This document shows, one piece after another, positions 11,290 to 24,248 of a stretch of DNA of 64,000 bases. Source of the stretch: Steinernema hermaphroditum (lineage: Eukaryota > Nematoda > Chromadorea > Rhabditida > Steinernematidae); the NCBI GenBank assembly GCA_030435675.1, contig JAUCMV010000006.1:124001-188000 (forward strand). Direction: 5' to 3'. Numbering within the stretch: the first letter of the stretch is position 1; every line of letters starts with the position of its first letter. The notes under the pieces were generated by a model that saw only the letters and a list, made by a program, of their open reading frames with translations, was not told the origin of the DNA and made no database searches. The position numbers were made by a program, and so were the translations under genes.

Positions 11290-12375
11290 GAATTCCGGGG
11301 AAGTGGTTTGTGGATCGGATCTATAAGGTGTCACCCTCCGATAACTGTAACAATTGTACTAAAAAGAATATTTGCCAATGAAACTTGTGGGTACTGTTTC
11401 GCAACTCATCTCACCCACTTTTAAGTGCTTTTTTGGCTTGTTATGCTCGGTTTTTAGAATCTATTCTTTCCATGTGAAGATAAAAACGATTTTAATTACG
11501 GTAATGTGTGGGGGTAGGAATGAATAATTAACTGGCTGGCAGCTGTTGGTTATCCAAAACAGGAAGGTTGCCAAGGAAAGTGCATTTGAGCATAGGCATG
11601 CTGGTGGCTATTTCAAAGTAAGTAGCAGATGCGGGCTTCGCTTAGTCATATGACAAATGCCCGAATAGCTGGAAATAGTTTTGGCTTCGGCTTTATCGCG
11701 TCTTAAACAGTCCTACTTTGATTGAAAAGACTGGTTCCCTTTTGAGTCAGAAAACAGTGGAGATCTATCTGGCATGGAAATAGGCAAATTATGAAGCTGT
11801 AAAACTCAAAGCCAACGGTGACAGTCTGATCTTTTTCATAGGAACGACGTAAGCACCTGCGTACTACTCATCGTAACACAAATTTACGAACATCAAAAGG
11901 GCTTCAGCTCGCAAGGGAATCTGATTAAGTCCCAGACACTAATCTGCCCCGAATGTTTGGGATTAGTAGGCTTCATGTTAGACGTGATTTATCAGGGTGT
12001 TGGCGGTTCTTGTGGAAAAACATACAGGGAAAACTTTGTTCGACAGTGACGTTACTAAAGCACATCAAATGATGATTCTTAAATCAGTTGCTTTAGCCTT
12101 TTAACCTCAAAAGTATGTTGATACCCTTCCTTACGCAAGATTTTAGTTATATTGCTAATTTTCGCACTATTTTCTTGGTTTGAGGTTCAGAGACTCCATC
12201 CATTTCTTGGATCAAGCCTGTGACCTGGAACTGAAAGTTGCAAACAAAAACAAGCCAGGCTAGGACATGACTCCGGTATTATAGTTGTATTTCAATTCCC
12301 AGATTGTCAAATAGAACATACTAGACATCTATTTGATATAAGTGAACCAAGCATGCAGTATCCCCTATGTCAATC
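11290..12375. other. Intergenic, nothing recognised
   Basis: No exon, RNA gene or repeat could be supported here. Confidence 0.3.
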
Positions 12376-13926
12376 CTACCTCAAAATCCTTAGTCCATAC
12401 ATATACGCATACTCCAAATTCTTCTCTTCTAGATAGTTCTCATGCATGCGTTTCATCAAACAGAGCGCGTCGATCAATCTGAAAGTACAGCTCGTGATCG
12501 TCCTTCACATGCACTTTACCTCATCAGTGGCAATCCACAATTGAATGAAGTGTCAATAGACGAAGTGGCCACAAGACGCTCGAAGCGCTCCTTCGGATTC
12601 AGCACAAGGACGACGTCATTGGTGATGTGCAGCATGGCTAAGGCGCTCTGCAACATTTGCTCGGTGAGGGCACGGCGGAGGCGATCCGCTGCGCGTTCTC
12701 TGAGTGCTCGCGAGCGAAATGCACGACGGATGGGGGAGGCGATGGGCGCGGATGATGGGCGGGCGCTGGTGGGTCTTCCGGTGGAGGAGGAGGCGTAAAC
12801 GCTTGCTGTGCTATGTATTTTGCTCAACTGATTGATGTCGTTTCGTAAAAAAGGCACATTGGGATAGTGAAGTTGGGGAGCGGAGGTGTCAAAACACAAA
12901 GCAGAAGACGTCAAAACACTGTGGGTGAAGCAAGGATGCTGATCAGTGGGTGGGGCATCCTTAGGCGGTGCTAGTAAATGATAGTGATGTCGATGTTGGG
13001 TGGAATTTTCGAAAATACGAACTATTTCGAAACTATAGTAAAACTTTCCGGTCGATCAAGCCATCTTGTGCCCTGATATGGTATTGAATTGACACTATAT
13101 TTGCAATTGAAGAAGGCTTTCAATACGAATAACAATGTTCTACGACATGATCAAGTTAAGTTCAAACTTCTGCGAGTTTCTGGTTTGTTTTTCACACAGT
13201 GAAAGATAAGGATTTGTCTTTAAATCTTGAGTATTGGAAGATTTTTAATATATCCGTATACAGGTAAATGAAACTTATAGCAGCTCAATATGTATAAATT
13301 ACTAAAACTGATAAGCGTCTGCAGGAAAAATAATCAAAACTAGTGGGAAACTGATAGGATCACCGCTTTCGGACCTGCTCGAGAAGAAGATCAGTGGCTA
13401 CGTTGTCATAAGACGTCCTGTACGGGTGTTCTGCCGCTTGTTCGCTAAGGTAAATGATGAAAAAACGAAAGTATTTCCAATGTGCCTCAAGGAGTGGTAG
13501 AAATATAAAATACGAAAACGACTGAATTGTTTTCGTGTGAGTTTTACGAGTGTCCCTTCTCGTATCAAAGGCTTTCGCCTTGTGAGACGTCTTACATGTG
13601 GGCAAGATAGACAAAAATGACACCGTTGACATTGATCTCCTTCGAGCTTCGGCAGAAGACGGCGTCCAATCAGAGCGATCAGAGTATCAAAGAAGCGTAG
13701 TGGCTGAATCCTGCCCAGGCGCCGCAGTGGGACACAGCGGGAACAGACCGGGATCTTCAGCTGGCAGAGCATCTTCGACGGATTCCGTGAGTGAAACAGG
13801 CGGAGAGATGATTCCATTTGGATTCCATTGCAGCACAGCGGGTGAAGTGGGAACCATCAACGGAGCAGCTGGCGGCGCTTCGGACTTCGGAGCTGTTCCA
13901 GGCTTTCTAGGAGCTGAGGGCATCAT
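12376..13926 (-). CDS. 257-aa protein, USP8-dimerisation-like C-terminus
   Basis: Proposed exons are 13736-13926, 13364-13444, 12520-12918 and 12376-12478; phases agree at all three junctions. The N-terminus is Pro/Ala/Ser-rich (MMPSAPRKPGTAPKSEAPP). The middle holds an Arg-rich helix, RRAFRSRALRERAADRLRR. The end, NPKERFERL..LPLMRL.. KRMHENYLEEKNLEYAYMYG, has the spacing of the USP8-dimerisation/AMSH N-terminal helices (an E-x-N-x-E-x-A-Y core). Family knowledge: that domain sits in endosomal deubiquitinases, but no JAMM or USP catalytic part is visible. The first donor (CT|GTGTCC) is weak, so exon 1 is the least certain part. Confidence 0.5.
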
Positions 13927-13939
13927 TGCAACGGGCAAG

Positions 13940-16900
13940 AACGACCAGTCATCTCATTCAGTGAACTTCCGATTGAGCGAATGGATGACCCGACCGACCA
14001 CCACAGATACCAGAGCTTTTATATGTGAAATGTGAGATTTTCAAAAATTTCGCTTTTTGGGTTTTACTTCTAATTCTGCAGCACTTGTTCTGCAAAATTA
14101 GCATGTTTATGTTTGCTTAACAACTCTTCATATTCATTCGTTAATACATTAAAGGCCCATCGCTATAAAATGAATACAGTAGATGTGAATTTATAAACAT
14201 CTATTGGACGATTGTGAATGTGATAACGCTCTTTGTTCATCAAAACGGGCAGTTTTTTTGGGTTATAAAATGGCGCCAGTTACACGATCAATGATAGCGC
14301 CGATTAGAACGCTTTCTGGATTTGTTGAAATGTTGAAAATAATGAATATTTCTGTGATTACGGGTTCACTGGGCTGCTGTGCCGGTTAGTGCAATCAGAT
14401 ATCAGATTCATCTCATAATAACTACTTTAACTGAACGCAAATTATGACGCTGATAAGTAGCGCATTATCACGCTGATCACCGATCAGCAAACGGCACCAT
14501 TTCTAATGCTCGCCACGGGTGGGATCGCCTTAGCCGAACCAGTTTCTTGACAACGTTCAAAAACAGCCTCAACGGCACATAACAGTCATCTTTGATTTTT
14601 GGCATTGCGCGGAACGTTCGCGAACGCGTGGCTAAAGAGCACGAAAACAAAAAAGATTCAAAAATAGCTCAGTGGATTGTTTCTCCACATCACAGAACCA
14701 GGGAATCGAAGGCTGGACTGCACTCGATGCGGTCAAAAAGTGTGTTTTGGCGCATCATGAGCGAGAGGAGATGATATCGAAATGGATCTGTGATGTTTGA
14801 ATACGGCTCAAACCACACAGGAGGCGTTCAGAGCACAAACTCAAGTACGCATGAAAAGATGGAATAGTATGTAGTGACGAAAACAACCCAAGTGTGATCA
14901 TTGCAAACGTGGGCTGTTTGCACTGTTGACGGAACGTCCTTTACCTGATTTTAAGTGCGGATGTAGGTGTTTTTGTTTTCTAATTTCATAAAGCACAGAT
15001 CGGCCGATCTTTGGAATGGACTCTAAATTGAATGCTTCACCGACGGCAGTTGTTCACAGGAAATGTTTCTCGATGGGGAACAGCTTCCATCAATAATAAC
15101 ACATGCATGTATAAACGCTGAAAGAGATGACGGAAAGAAGAGATTCTTCCACAGAAATAACGGCTAATATACAAGTAGCACTATAGCAAAGCTGATCAAC
15201 GAGCGATCAAGGAAAGCGCTCACCACGCATGAACAAAAATAACTTATTTTTGAGACAGTCTGGAAAGTGCACAATTATCTAAAATAAGCATGAAGGGTTA
15301 TGGTTCCCTGTCTGCCCCCTCCTTCCTCGCGCCTATATATCGGGTTTGGCTCTTCCCTGGCGCTGCCCGCGGAAATCCCCTAAACATGCTTAAAAACGAG
15401 TCGAAGCTAGCTGTGCCGAACTTGAGACTCCGCTACGTTCGCTGTGCTCCACCATCTGCTCCACTTCCAGAATCAGCTCTTTGTCTTTCTGATGGCCACT
15501 GATGGGATCGTCGCGTTCTACTCTGGTGCCGTGCCAGAAGAAGACTGACAAATACGGTGTGGTAGTGTGCCGCTTGGGCAGATTTCTCGTGATACACGTT
15601 GATTCGGAAAGGTAAATTGAATCGGCTGGGAAAGCGTTCGTTTCCGTTGTAATCGGACAGGAATAATTGCGTATTCGGATCATCTTCCTGGGACGCCGAA
15701 TGTTTCCTTGATGGGGAAAGAGATCTTGTGCGATCACGTGGTTGCAGAATTATGTAGATATCCAACTGGCTATGGAAAACGAAGACCTGTGTTGTAGAGC
15801 ATTCGGAAGTTCCCTTGTTTACTTGTCGGTAACAGGAGCGAGTGCTATATGCGGGATGGAAAGTTAATATAAAAATCTCACAAAAACTGGCCGAGCGTTT
15901 ACCACTGTTCCCCAACGTTTAACTCTCGCCACGAAGAGACTGAATGCCCTCCCCGCAGCAAGGAATGGACGAAAAGATTAAGAACGTTTTTAGATCAGTG
16001 ATACCGATTACGGTATTCATTTGTTAATGCAACACATACCTTGACGTTTCATGTACAATGTGCTGTCGGCCTTCCAGCATACAATATTTTGAAATTTATT
16101 TAGCTGCCGTTAAATATCCTCTACGCTCAACACTTTCTCATTTATTTTGACGCTAGGCTTAACCATGTAGGTTCGACACACCCACAGCTTAATTTAGCAA
16201 AAGATTATGTTATAGGTATCCGCGTTCTTTTCGAGAAATCATCTTGGATCAAAATACCATCGATACAATGATTACCAAGAGACCCATCGGAAGGTGAAAC
16301 AGAGATGTATATTTTTTGAAATATGGACCAAAGTAGAGTGGTATGCGCCAACATATGGCCGCACTCTGCCATCAAAGGGGACAACCTATGGCTGCATCTT
16401 TAAACAGTAAGTTATGTGATTTAGAAGGTACCACGGCAAATCCGTAATCATTGATTTGCTCCGCTTTTTTGACATCTTAAAGCCGTTCCATTACCTTGTC
16501 TAGTGCGAATTGACGCGTGGCAGGACTACGGTACAATATCTTAGACAGAAGCGCTTGCGCTCGCCATCACACGCTCGCCAACGGGTACTGTGAGTGCGGG
16601 GAGGAGTGCACTATGGGTTAATCAGTACAGAAATGATAAAAGTGCAATTAATCAGTATCATGAGCAAAGGGCAACAGCAAGAACGAAGTCTATTACTGTC
16701 AAAAACACACGATTAGGCGACTATTGAAAAATAGGAAAGACACAATGCACTTTACCGTATTAACCTTGTTTGCCTACACCTCCTCCAACTGCACGTTTCC
16801 GCCAAAAACTGTCAAGGGCATAGCGACAAACACGGGTGATTTCACTGGCAGTGCAAAGAGTGCAGCGACAAACTACGCGGCTGTCGAATAAGCATAGGAA

Positions 16901-19640
16901 GCGTAGTTCAAGAAAATGAGGTTACGACTGACTCACCACGATGGAAATGACCTTTTTGAATACAACTGTGTAAGAAAACAAACGTCGTTTATACTTATCA
17001 AAGGGATGTCCTGGATATGTCGGTGGAGGAAAAAAACAACGCGGAAGTATTATTTCGAAGTCGAAACACAGATAATCAGTCTATTAGGTTAAAAGTCGAT
17101 GCTATCATGATGTAGTAGATCGAATGTTCGGTCGATTCAACTACGCCACGATCAATAAAATAAGTTAACCGATCTCTTAAAAAAAACCGTCCAGGCCTAT
17201 CCCCAAAGTTATCATCCCCTTTGTCAGCGAGTCTAAAGTTCCCATGGGCCGTTCATATTCTTCAGAAATAATATACCCCTGCAGTATTAACCGAGTGACA
17301 AATTTCAGCCGACTTGGAGGTATACTCTTGACTGGTTCCTTGCCATAGCTAAAGAACAAAGGCATCTAAGAATCCATAGCTCCTCACACTACCAGTTCAA
17401 AAAGACGCTTTTGAAATCGAGAAAAGAACGTCCATCATTAGCTCCAGAGAGGGATTGGTTTGTTATTTTGGCGAATTATACCTTTTGCGTAAGGACCAGA
17501 TCACGATAGTTAAACGGAAAATGTCTTGGAAAATAAAAATGTTCCCATCTGGGGCCCGTGGCGGTCAATAGAACCTAGGATTCTTGTGCCCCTAGCGACA
17601 CGGTAGTTGTTTTTTACCGGCCGTCTGTACGTCGTAATTAAAACCCCGCCATAAGCAGCTGACATCACAGGCATCAAAGACGACAACAAAAACCGGGATG
17701 TAGTAGTCTGGTCAGACGTAACAAACACTTTCAATACATCAAAACACCTTAGTTCTCGGAACACCGTCGCGAAGCTCAAAAACCAGGGAACTGCCGCACA
17801 GCAATACTATAAAGCGTTGCAAAGTGCTCTGCGATATCGACACACACAATCAGTTCCGCTGCAGTGGCCCACTACGGCAGTCGAAAAATTGTCACCGCCT
17901 GAGCTTATCGCTTTAATGAGAGCACAGAGCACACAAGTACAGATGGGCTTTTTGCATTGAGGCAGTTATCGAGGAGACTAACTAGTTTTTGTTTTGACTA
18001 CGCAGGCTAAGGAAACACGCAGTTCACAAAGCACTTTGTTCCAATGGCAAAATGTGTGTTTCACAAAGGCAACTTTTTCAGTAGTATATGAAATAATAGC
18101 GTACTTTGGCGTTATATAATATTCACAAGAAAGAGCCACCTCTAGACTACGGGTCGTTTTATTAAATCAATTGTTGCATTCTTGACGGTAATTGTTATTT
18201 TCTACTGTTCTGACGGACCTCTATAGTAATTTGATAGGGAAAAGATTAAACGCGGACTTGATTTCAGCCATTAAAAGATTCTGTATATGCGTATATCGAA
18301 CACAGCCGTCTACAAATGAATATTGATGCAACGGACGCAACAGCATCTGTCCATATCAAGAATTCAAAACGATTCAGTGTGAACACCATAACAAAACACG
18401 TGGAATTGTAATCTGAAGAGGTCGCTAGCAAGCAGTACAACAGAGAATACTTTAGTTTTTGTTCGGTCTCAATTAGATACGTAGTCCATGACGTTAGGAA
18501 ACAGATAAGACTGAGTCTATAAAGCAAAATTCTGTCAATTCCAGAATACGTTTTCTACAACAATGAAAAGAAAGGATATCACGGCGACTTTAAGACCTAA
18601 TATAGGCCACGAGCGCCAATAATCAGGAAGCTGACTTTGGAACAGTGTGTGCGATCTACCAATAGTATCTGCTCTATAGGGGTTGTCGGATGTACGTCTC
18701 TGAGAGAAGTCTAATTGTTGTCAGCCAGCAAACGAACCTCACAGTGTATATCATGCTGATTTGGCTGACATTTGACGCACAAGTAGGCCTTAACTAGTAG
18801 GTAAATATGCGCATAGTGATTAACATTTGAGACTTGGATTGTAAGTAACAGCAAAAGTGTTGGCTGGATTATCTGCTCTGTTGCTCCTTCAGAAGTTGAA
18901 GTAAAGTTAACAGATAATCTAATTTTTATGCTTCTTGGTGGGAAAGTAAGGCTACTAGGGACACACCCGGTGTCGGTTATTAGTTTTCAACTTTTCCAGC
19001 TTCTATTAGGGGTTTTCCGGTTCTGCTGCGTCCTTGGTCTACGGTATGGACTAATCCGGTAGTCAAATAAACTGGAATCAAGGCCGATCTATTCAGACTT
19101 CTGCAGAAAATAGAAAATACACTGATACAAGACCGATCAGTCCGACGAAGACTTCCACATTGAACAGGAAGTACGCAGACAGCAAGGAAGGCTGATCGCT
19201 CCGAAAATTCATTAGTTGAAGACTAACGGGAACCACTATCTTGAGACATTAGAAAGCGAAGAAATATCATTTCCTGTCTATCTTTTGTTTTAGGAAGAAC
19301 ACACAAGCTTTTCTTTTTGTATTTCCCCACTCGCGTTTGACAAAGACGACCAATCCTCTTTCAAGTTCTTGACCTTGAAACGTTGTAACAAGGAACTGAC
19401 ACCGTGGCACTATGTGTTTGTTCTTTTGATCACTTTCAAGAGCGCAGGCAGCACAGATCTATTAAGTTGTAATTCCAACCAAGGGATTAAAGGTTCGCGC
19501 GTATTGCATTATCCATTTTACGTACTTTTCTAGTTGCATTAAACTTTTAATAATCGCTTTCTTTCCATATCCGATAAGACATAACAGATGCGATTGCCCA
19601 AATAATGTATTCGGAATTAAATATAATGCAATGTATTGAT
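13940..19640. other. 5.7-kb gene-poor stretch
   Basis: I found no convincing exon. The hydrophobic frame at 18264-18527 (-) has VMVFTLNRFEFL, which could be a chemoreceptor-like remnant but is unsupported by neighbouring exons. A tRNA-like relic lies at 14663-14715. Confidence 0.4.
14663..14715 (+). repeat. tRNA-like relic
   Basis: AATAGCTCAGTGGATTG matches a Pol III A box well; a weak B-box-like GGAATCGAAGGC follows. No acceptor stem closes, so it is not a working tRNA. Confidence 0.35.
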
Positions 19641-19641
19641 T

Positions 19642-19831
19642 TTAACTTGCTCGAAAGCGAGGATTTCTTGAAATAACGTTGTCGTCGATGTCGTAGAGTC
19701 TTGATGGACGATCGTTACGTTCGGCAACTGTAATACGCATCGATCAAACATTTGCAAATGTGGATCCACTTACCTGTAGTAAGAGCGAAAAGTGCGGATA
19801 CGAGAATAAGAAGGAAAAGTTGCAATTTCAT
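19642..19831 (-). CDS. Small secreted peptide, 47 aa, two exons
   Basis: Exon 1 (19774-19831) starts MKLQLFLLILVSALFALTT, a textbook signal peptide, and splices by ACAG|GTAAGT to exon 2 (19642-19727) after GTATTACAG. The mature part, about 26 residues, begins near AERNDRPSRLYD and ends NPRFRAS before TAA. There is no cysteine and no dibasic site, so it is not a typical neuropeptide or defensin precursor. It lies alone in a gene-poor stretch. The exact splice signals and the signal peptide make a real gene likely. Function unknown; the upstream region runs into 19860-19960. Confidence 0.7.
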
Positions 19832-20231
19832 GCTAGCGAGCGACGCCACAGAAGAGTGAAACTGTTACTCTGGTGAAACGACAAGACGGCTCTGTAGAAA
19901 AACGCCCCTCGACCTTGAGTGGCCGTTTTATTTCCCTTCAATGAGGAAGATGTCGGCTATTAGTATCGACAGTCTGAACCCTTCCTTTTATGATCCACTC
20001 CGAATTGAAGAAAAAACACTAGCTTTGAAGCCATAATTGATTAACAAAAGCTGACGTAATGTATACATCTTACGGGGAGTTCTATCAAGCATCGACATAG
20101 AAACATCTCAAGTGAACAGCTCAGTTGGACTATACAGTCCCTATCCAAAGGGTCACTTAATTTTGATGTTGTCGACTTTAAATTGGCAAACAGCACAGCA
20201 ATGTTTGCTCTATGGTTTACAAAATACCAAT

Positions 20232-20427
20232 CGATAGCACTACACGTTAAAGTACCGTCAGTACGACCCACCTTCACTTTATCGTTTCCAGAACAGCATT
20301 TCCCACGGCAGCGACCTTGTCTTTCAACCAAAGTAACTCCTATGATACAGAACACCTTAATGTGGTTTATGTGTTTTAGGGCGTCCCATTTCGTTCGGTT
20401 TTGGGCATGATACTGAACTCCAAACAA
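20232..20427 (-). pseudogene. Possible Cys-rich exon (somatomedin-B-like pattern)
   Basis: A minus-strand frame contains GRCRGKCCSGND, which recalls the first Cys cluster of somatomedin-B/SBSPON-like domains, followed by a possible donor GTGAAG|GTGGGT. No partner exon with the remaining cysteines was found, so this may be a relic. Confidence 0.2.
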
Positions 20428-20887
20428 CTCGCCCGACTGTCGAAATGACCAATCTTCACGAAATACTGAAAACTGGCAGACTTATGATTGGTTCTAACGC
20501 CTACAACGGGGTTAAAAGTGCTCAAATGGATGTGAGTGTGCTCATGAGCTGCAGAAGAAACGTCCCAATGCGAAAGGTCACCTTTAGATCCCACGTGATT
20601 AGTACAGAGGTGGTTATTGCATAGGCTATGAACTCAGGGCAAGCAAAAGTTTAGGAATATGACGTTGGGGAGCATCGATATCTACTGGAGCTGTGTCATG
20701 AGATTGACACAGCTCTTTCACCAGGAAGTCAGTATATTGTTCAGTGCTTGGGTTACGCAATGAAGTCAAAAGGAGCGGAAATTGACTTGGTAGGTGAGGG
20801 TTGGCTGTTAGATGGGCTGGTGGGCTGTTGCACTGGGTTCGAAACTTTTAATAAGTGGCCCTAATACCATAACTGAGAAACAGCTGT

Positions 20888-22226
20888 ATGTTATTTAAAT
20901 CTCAGCAACGAGTCGTTCGATGCACGGAGGAAACGATCGTCCGTTTCGATCAATTGATCCCTAAAACGACCAAAAACATCGTTTGGATGTGTGACTCGAA
21001 GATGTGCACCGACATGTGGAGAGCATCGGACCATTTTAACGAAAGAGGCTATTTTCTCGACGTCTGCATTGATGGAATATATATCGACTCCAATTTCAAC
21101 TTCAAAATTGGCGGTTTTGATCGAGTGAAGCGCTTGCACGAAGTTGATTTCTTCTATGATACCATCGTAAAGCGACTGTTGTAGACGGATAAAGTCTTCG
21201 GTGACGTTCTGGAATCGTGTGTAACTCCGCTGACGACGATGTCACTGCACATGTTCTACACGCAGCGCCTGGTTTGTGTTATCAACAACTGGCGGTCAGG
21301 AGATCTTTTCTACGTAAGTGGCCGTACACGTTCATTTCTCGCGTCCTTCTCTTTGATGGATTGCGCCATCGCATTATTTCTAAAAATTGAATGGGCCCAA
21401 GTTCGATAAGAGTGGAAAATCACATGCATACCTTTCAAATAATGGGACGTTAGGAAGACGCCTTTTCCTTTCCAGAAGAACGTCTAGGGGTCACGCTTTC
21501 TGTATCCCATAATTGCGATACATAGTCATGCGGCTAATAGCTAATTTTAGGATCCGTTTTCTAAATCCAACGGACAAATGAGTGTCGAAAACAGCTGCTT
21601 CCACGAAGAATTAAAAAGATACTTGAAATCTATACATGAATGGTAACAAGCCATAGAATTAAAGCGGCAAACAATCCCTCTACTTTATAGAATAATTAAT
21701 CCTGACGAACCTGACGATCTCTATGGAAACCCTTACGCATATCTCAAATACGAACTTAAAGAACGCCTAAACGACTACATGAACTTCGCATCAATGGACA
21801 TCGACACTGAAGAATTCGACATCGAAGCGTTAAAACAAATAACACCGTTTGCTGCTTACGATAGAGGAGACGAACCAGAGTGCACCATGCCAGATTCCTT
21901 GAGGTGCAAGAGCACATAAGAATCTGGAGCAAGACGCCGACTTATGATCAGCTTACAGAGATGATCATTGACAGAGCTGTTTGATATATCGTGCCAGAGA
22001 TTGACAAAGAAGCTCGGCACATGATATGTTGTTCAAGGGGCGACCCAAGGCTGAAGCGATGGTATGGTCAGCTCTTTACAACACGAGAAGAAGACAGACT
22101 ATATTGGGAGATCATTCAAAAAGTGTGCAATTTGGTATGTCCCAACGATGACGTTGAAGAAGGCTTGTATTACTATACAACATTGACCGAAAAACAACCG
22201 ATTGATGAGTTCTATAGTGCGGAATG
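20888..22226 (+). pseudogene. Broken multi-exon gene with in-frame stops
   Basis: An open frame from ATG 20888 runs to TAG at 21181-21183. The same frame stays coding-like to a good donor at 21313 (TTCTAC|GTAAGT). It resumes after TTTTAG near 21552 (DPFSKSNGQM) and reads on through a TAA near 21645 into ELKERLNDYMNFASMDIDTE. A last open piece is 21991-22227 and ends DEFYSAE, followed by AATAAA. Protein-like content on both sides of the stops argues for a recent pseudogene of a nematode-specific family. Readthrough is less likely. Confidence 0.5.
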
Positions 22227-22487
22227 ACAAATAAACGTTCATTATCAAAAAGACATGAACATATTCTGAGTCATTTCACAAAGGAACCTTCCAGATTTTT
22301 GTGTGCTAAACTGAAAATTAGCATGCTGTAAGCAATAAGCAACTAGTTTAACTGAAGGTTAACTCAAAAGGCTTGTCGATTTGTACGCATATATGATCAG
22401 GAAACACCTTTGAAATTTACTTCAGTCACCTTTTCCAAGACAAAATCGACAGGAACGTGGTAGTCCTGATAACAAATACTTCATGAC

Positions 22488-22625
22488 TAGAGATGGGCAC
22501 CGGCTCCGCCGTATATCAGTATTATCCGCTTGATTGGTTGTTCAGCTCATTCAACCGATCCGTGAACTGGTTGACGGATCAGCTGGCGCCAGCCGATCTT
22601 AGCCGATCGTTCGTGCCCATCTCTG
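22488..22625. mobile_element. Short hAT-like MITE
   Basis: Ends TAGAGATGGGCAC and GTGCCCATCTCTG are inverted copies; this terminus is common in animal hAT elements. The 8 bp on either side (TTCATGAC and CTTATGGC) match at five positions, so any target duplication has decayed. Inside are GATCAGCTGGCGCCAGC and repeated CCGATC. Confidence 0.5.
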
Positions 22626-22931
22626 CTTATGGCAAAATAAAGAAGACGAAGAACAAGGTCGAAGATGATGTCGATCGAGTCCGAAATCAAAACGAGCCCG
22701 AGTCCCAATCAGGACCTGATGCCCAAAACCCATCGAGTCCGAGCCCGAGTCTCGAGTATCTCGTTGGTCCAGACTCGTTCGCAGACTCTCTGGTTATAAG
22801 AATACATTATGCGCACCCGAAAAAGGAGCACTAGCCGAAGCGGACGATCTTCTCTGTATCAGTTCGGACAAATCGAACCATTAACACTCCATTTTCTGAT
22901 TGATTTTCTTTATTATTCTTCTTTTCTATCA
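22626..22931. other. Repeat-like filler downstream of F-box-like gene
   Basis: Contains repeated CCGAGTCC/GAGCCCGAGTC runs at 22670-22770. No gene supported. Confidence 0.3.
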
Positions 22932-23777
22932 TTAATAATATGTTTTAAAGGTCAATCGCACAGGTGGTTCTACGGATGTAGTATATATACAAAATTCAGT
23001 CCAACATGCACGGTAAGAAGTACCTGGAGCTGACGTAAATTCGGGAGATTCCAATTCGACAAACGCATCACCGGATAAGGGTACTTGTACTGTCTTCGAA
23101 CTATCCCGACAGTTCAGCCAGGATCTCGCCAGGTTTTGATTTAATTCGGAATCGTATGTCGATAAGACGAGTTCCTTGAAATTGGGCCTTTCAAAAAGTT
23201 TTAAGAGTACGTCCGTAAATTGTTGTATATCCACTTCACCGACAAATTCCAACTTTTCCAAAAGTTCGCTATCAGCCTGAGTCTTGAGGAACTCCTTATA
23301 GGTGTCGTCTGCGTGATTAGGCTTTCTGACGAGCTTGATCGAACGAAAGGAGAGAGGATGGAAAAAGTCGGGAATAGGCTGTTCAGCCACAAAGTCAATT
23401 GGCGCAGTCTTGACGGATTGGCCGATGTAACGGTTGAATTCACTTTTTTCGAGAGGACAGCAGTTTAGAGAGTGCAGAAAATCTGTCAACTTGATCTTCT
23501 TCAATGTTAGCCACTTCCAGCGATAAGAACGGAATCGCTCAGGGGCGATAGAGTTTTCCAATTCCTCTTTGTCCCAAAGACCGAAGTCAAACAGCCATGG
23601 AGTTTGGTTGCAGTTAACGGTGACTTGGAGGTCGTAGCGCTCCGCAAATAACTCTCTGGCCACATCTGCGAAGTTAGGTACATCGAATACCTTGCACAGT
23701 TCGTTTCGTGGAACGTATAGCAGAATACGTTCGACAATTTCACGCGAGAGCTCCGGTAGTTGCTGTGAATTAGTCAT
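22932..23777 (-). CDS. F-box-like protein
   Basis: The ATG at 23777 follows GTTTCAG directly, a trans-splice or intron acceptor. The N-terminus LPELSREIVERILLYVPRNE has the hydrophobic spacing of an F-box. The rest contains Leu-rich blocks such as FTDVLLKLFERPNFKELVLS. About 281 aa in one exon as written. The 3' end is uncertain: SAPG|GTACTT near 23021 could be a donor, which would move the stop. Likely role by family: SCF ubiquitin-ligase adaptor, one of many fast-evolving copies in nematodes. Confidence 0.7.
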   Translation of the reverse strand: MTNSQQLPELSREIVERILLYVPRNELCKVFDVPNFADVARELFAERYDLQVTVNCNQTPWLFDFGLWDKEELENSIAPERFRSYRWKWLTLKKIKLTDFLHSLNCCPLEKSEFNRYIGQSVKTAPIDFVAEQPIPDFFHPLSFRSIKLVRKPNHADDTYKEFLKTQADSELLEKLEFVGEVDIQQFTDVLLKLFERPNFKELVLSTYDSELNQNLARSWLNCRDSSKTVQVPLSGDAFVELESPEFTSAPGTSYRACWTEFCIYTTSVEPPVRLTFKTYY

Positions 23778-24012
23778 CTGAAACGAAGGCGTCAAAGATC
23801 CCAAAAATCCGACATCTTGGGATGTTAAAATAAAAAAATATAGACGCATTTGAATCAATATTCGTCCACACCAGCTCTCTCACTCTCACTATGACGGTGC
23901 GATAGGGCTTGTCCTTATCAGTCATCATGTGAAGAGAGGCGACCGCATGAGTCATCGCTTCGCACGGGCAAACAGTGTCATGAAGAAATATAAGGCGTGT
24001 GGCCTAACTCGT

Positions 24013-24248
24013 GCATTTACGTTGTTGAGACATTTCACTCCCGGCACATGAGACCCGGACATTTGAGTCTCAAGCACAGAGCTCCGACGAAACGGTAACA
24101 TTTCAAATACTTTTTTGTGACTAAAAGCTAGAAGTGGAGCAGATAAATCACCAGTGAGATAGTTCATAAAGGTTTGCAAATGTTACCGTTTTGTTGGAGT
24201 TCTGGTACTCAAATGTCTGGAACTCAAGTGTCTCAACAACGCATTTAT
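24013..24248. mobile_element. MITE, second full copy of the 8178-8454 family
   Basis: The element is 24021-24240 (220 bp), between GCATTTAC and GCATTTAT (8 bp, one mismatch). Ends are GTTGTTGAGACA and TGTCTCAACAAC. Both arms carry shortened arrays of the ACTCAAATGTC unit and the CAGAGCTCCGACGAAACGG core. The smaller array explains the shorter length. Confidence 0.8.

Noticed and set aside
18264..18527. Seven-transmembrane chemoreceptor
   Set aside because: Only one hydrophobic frame; no partner exons or conserved receptor motif nearby.
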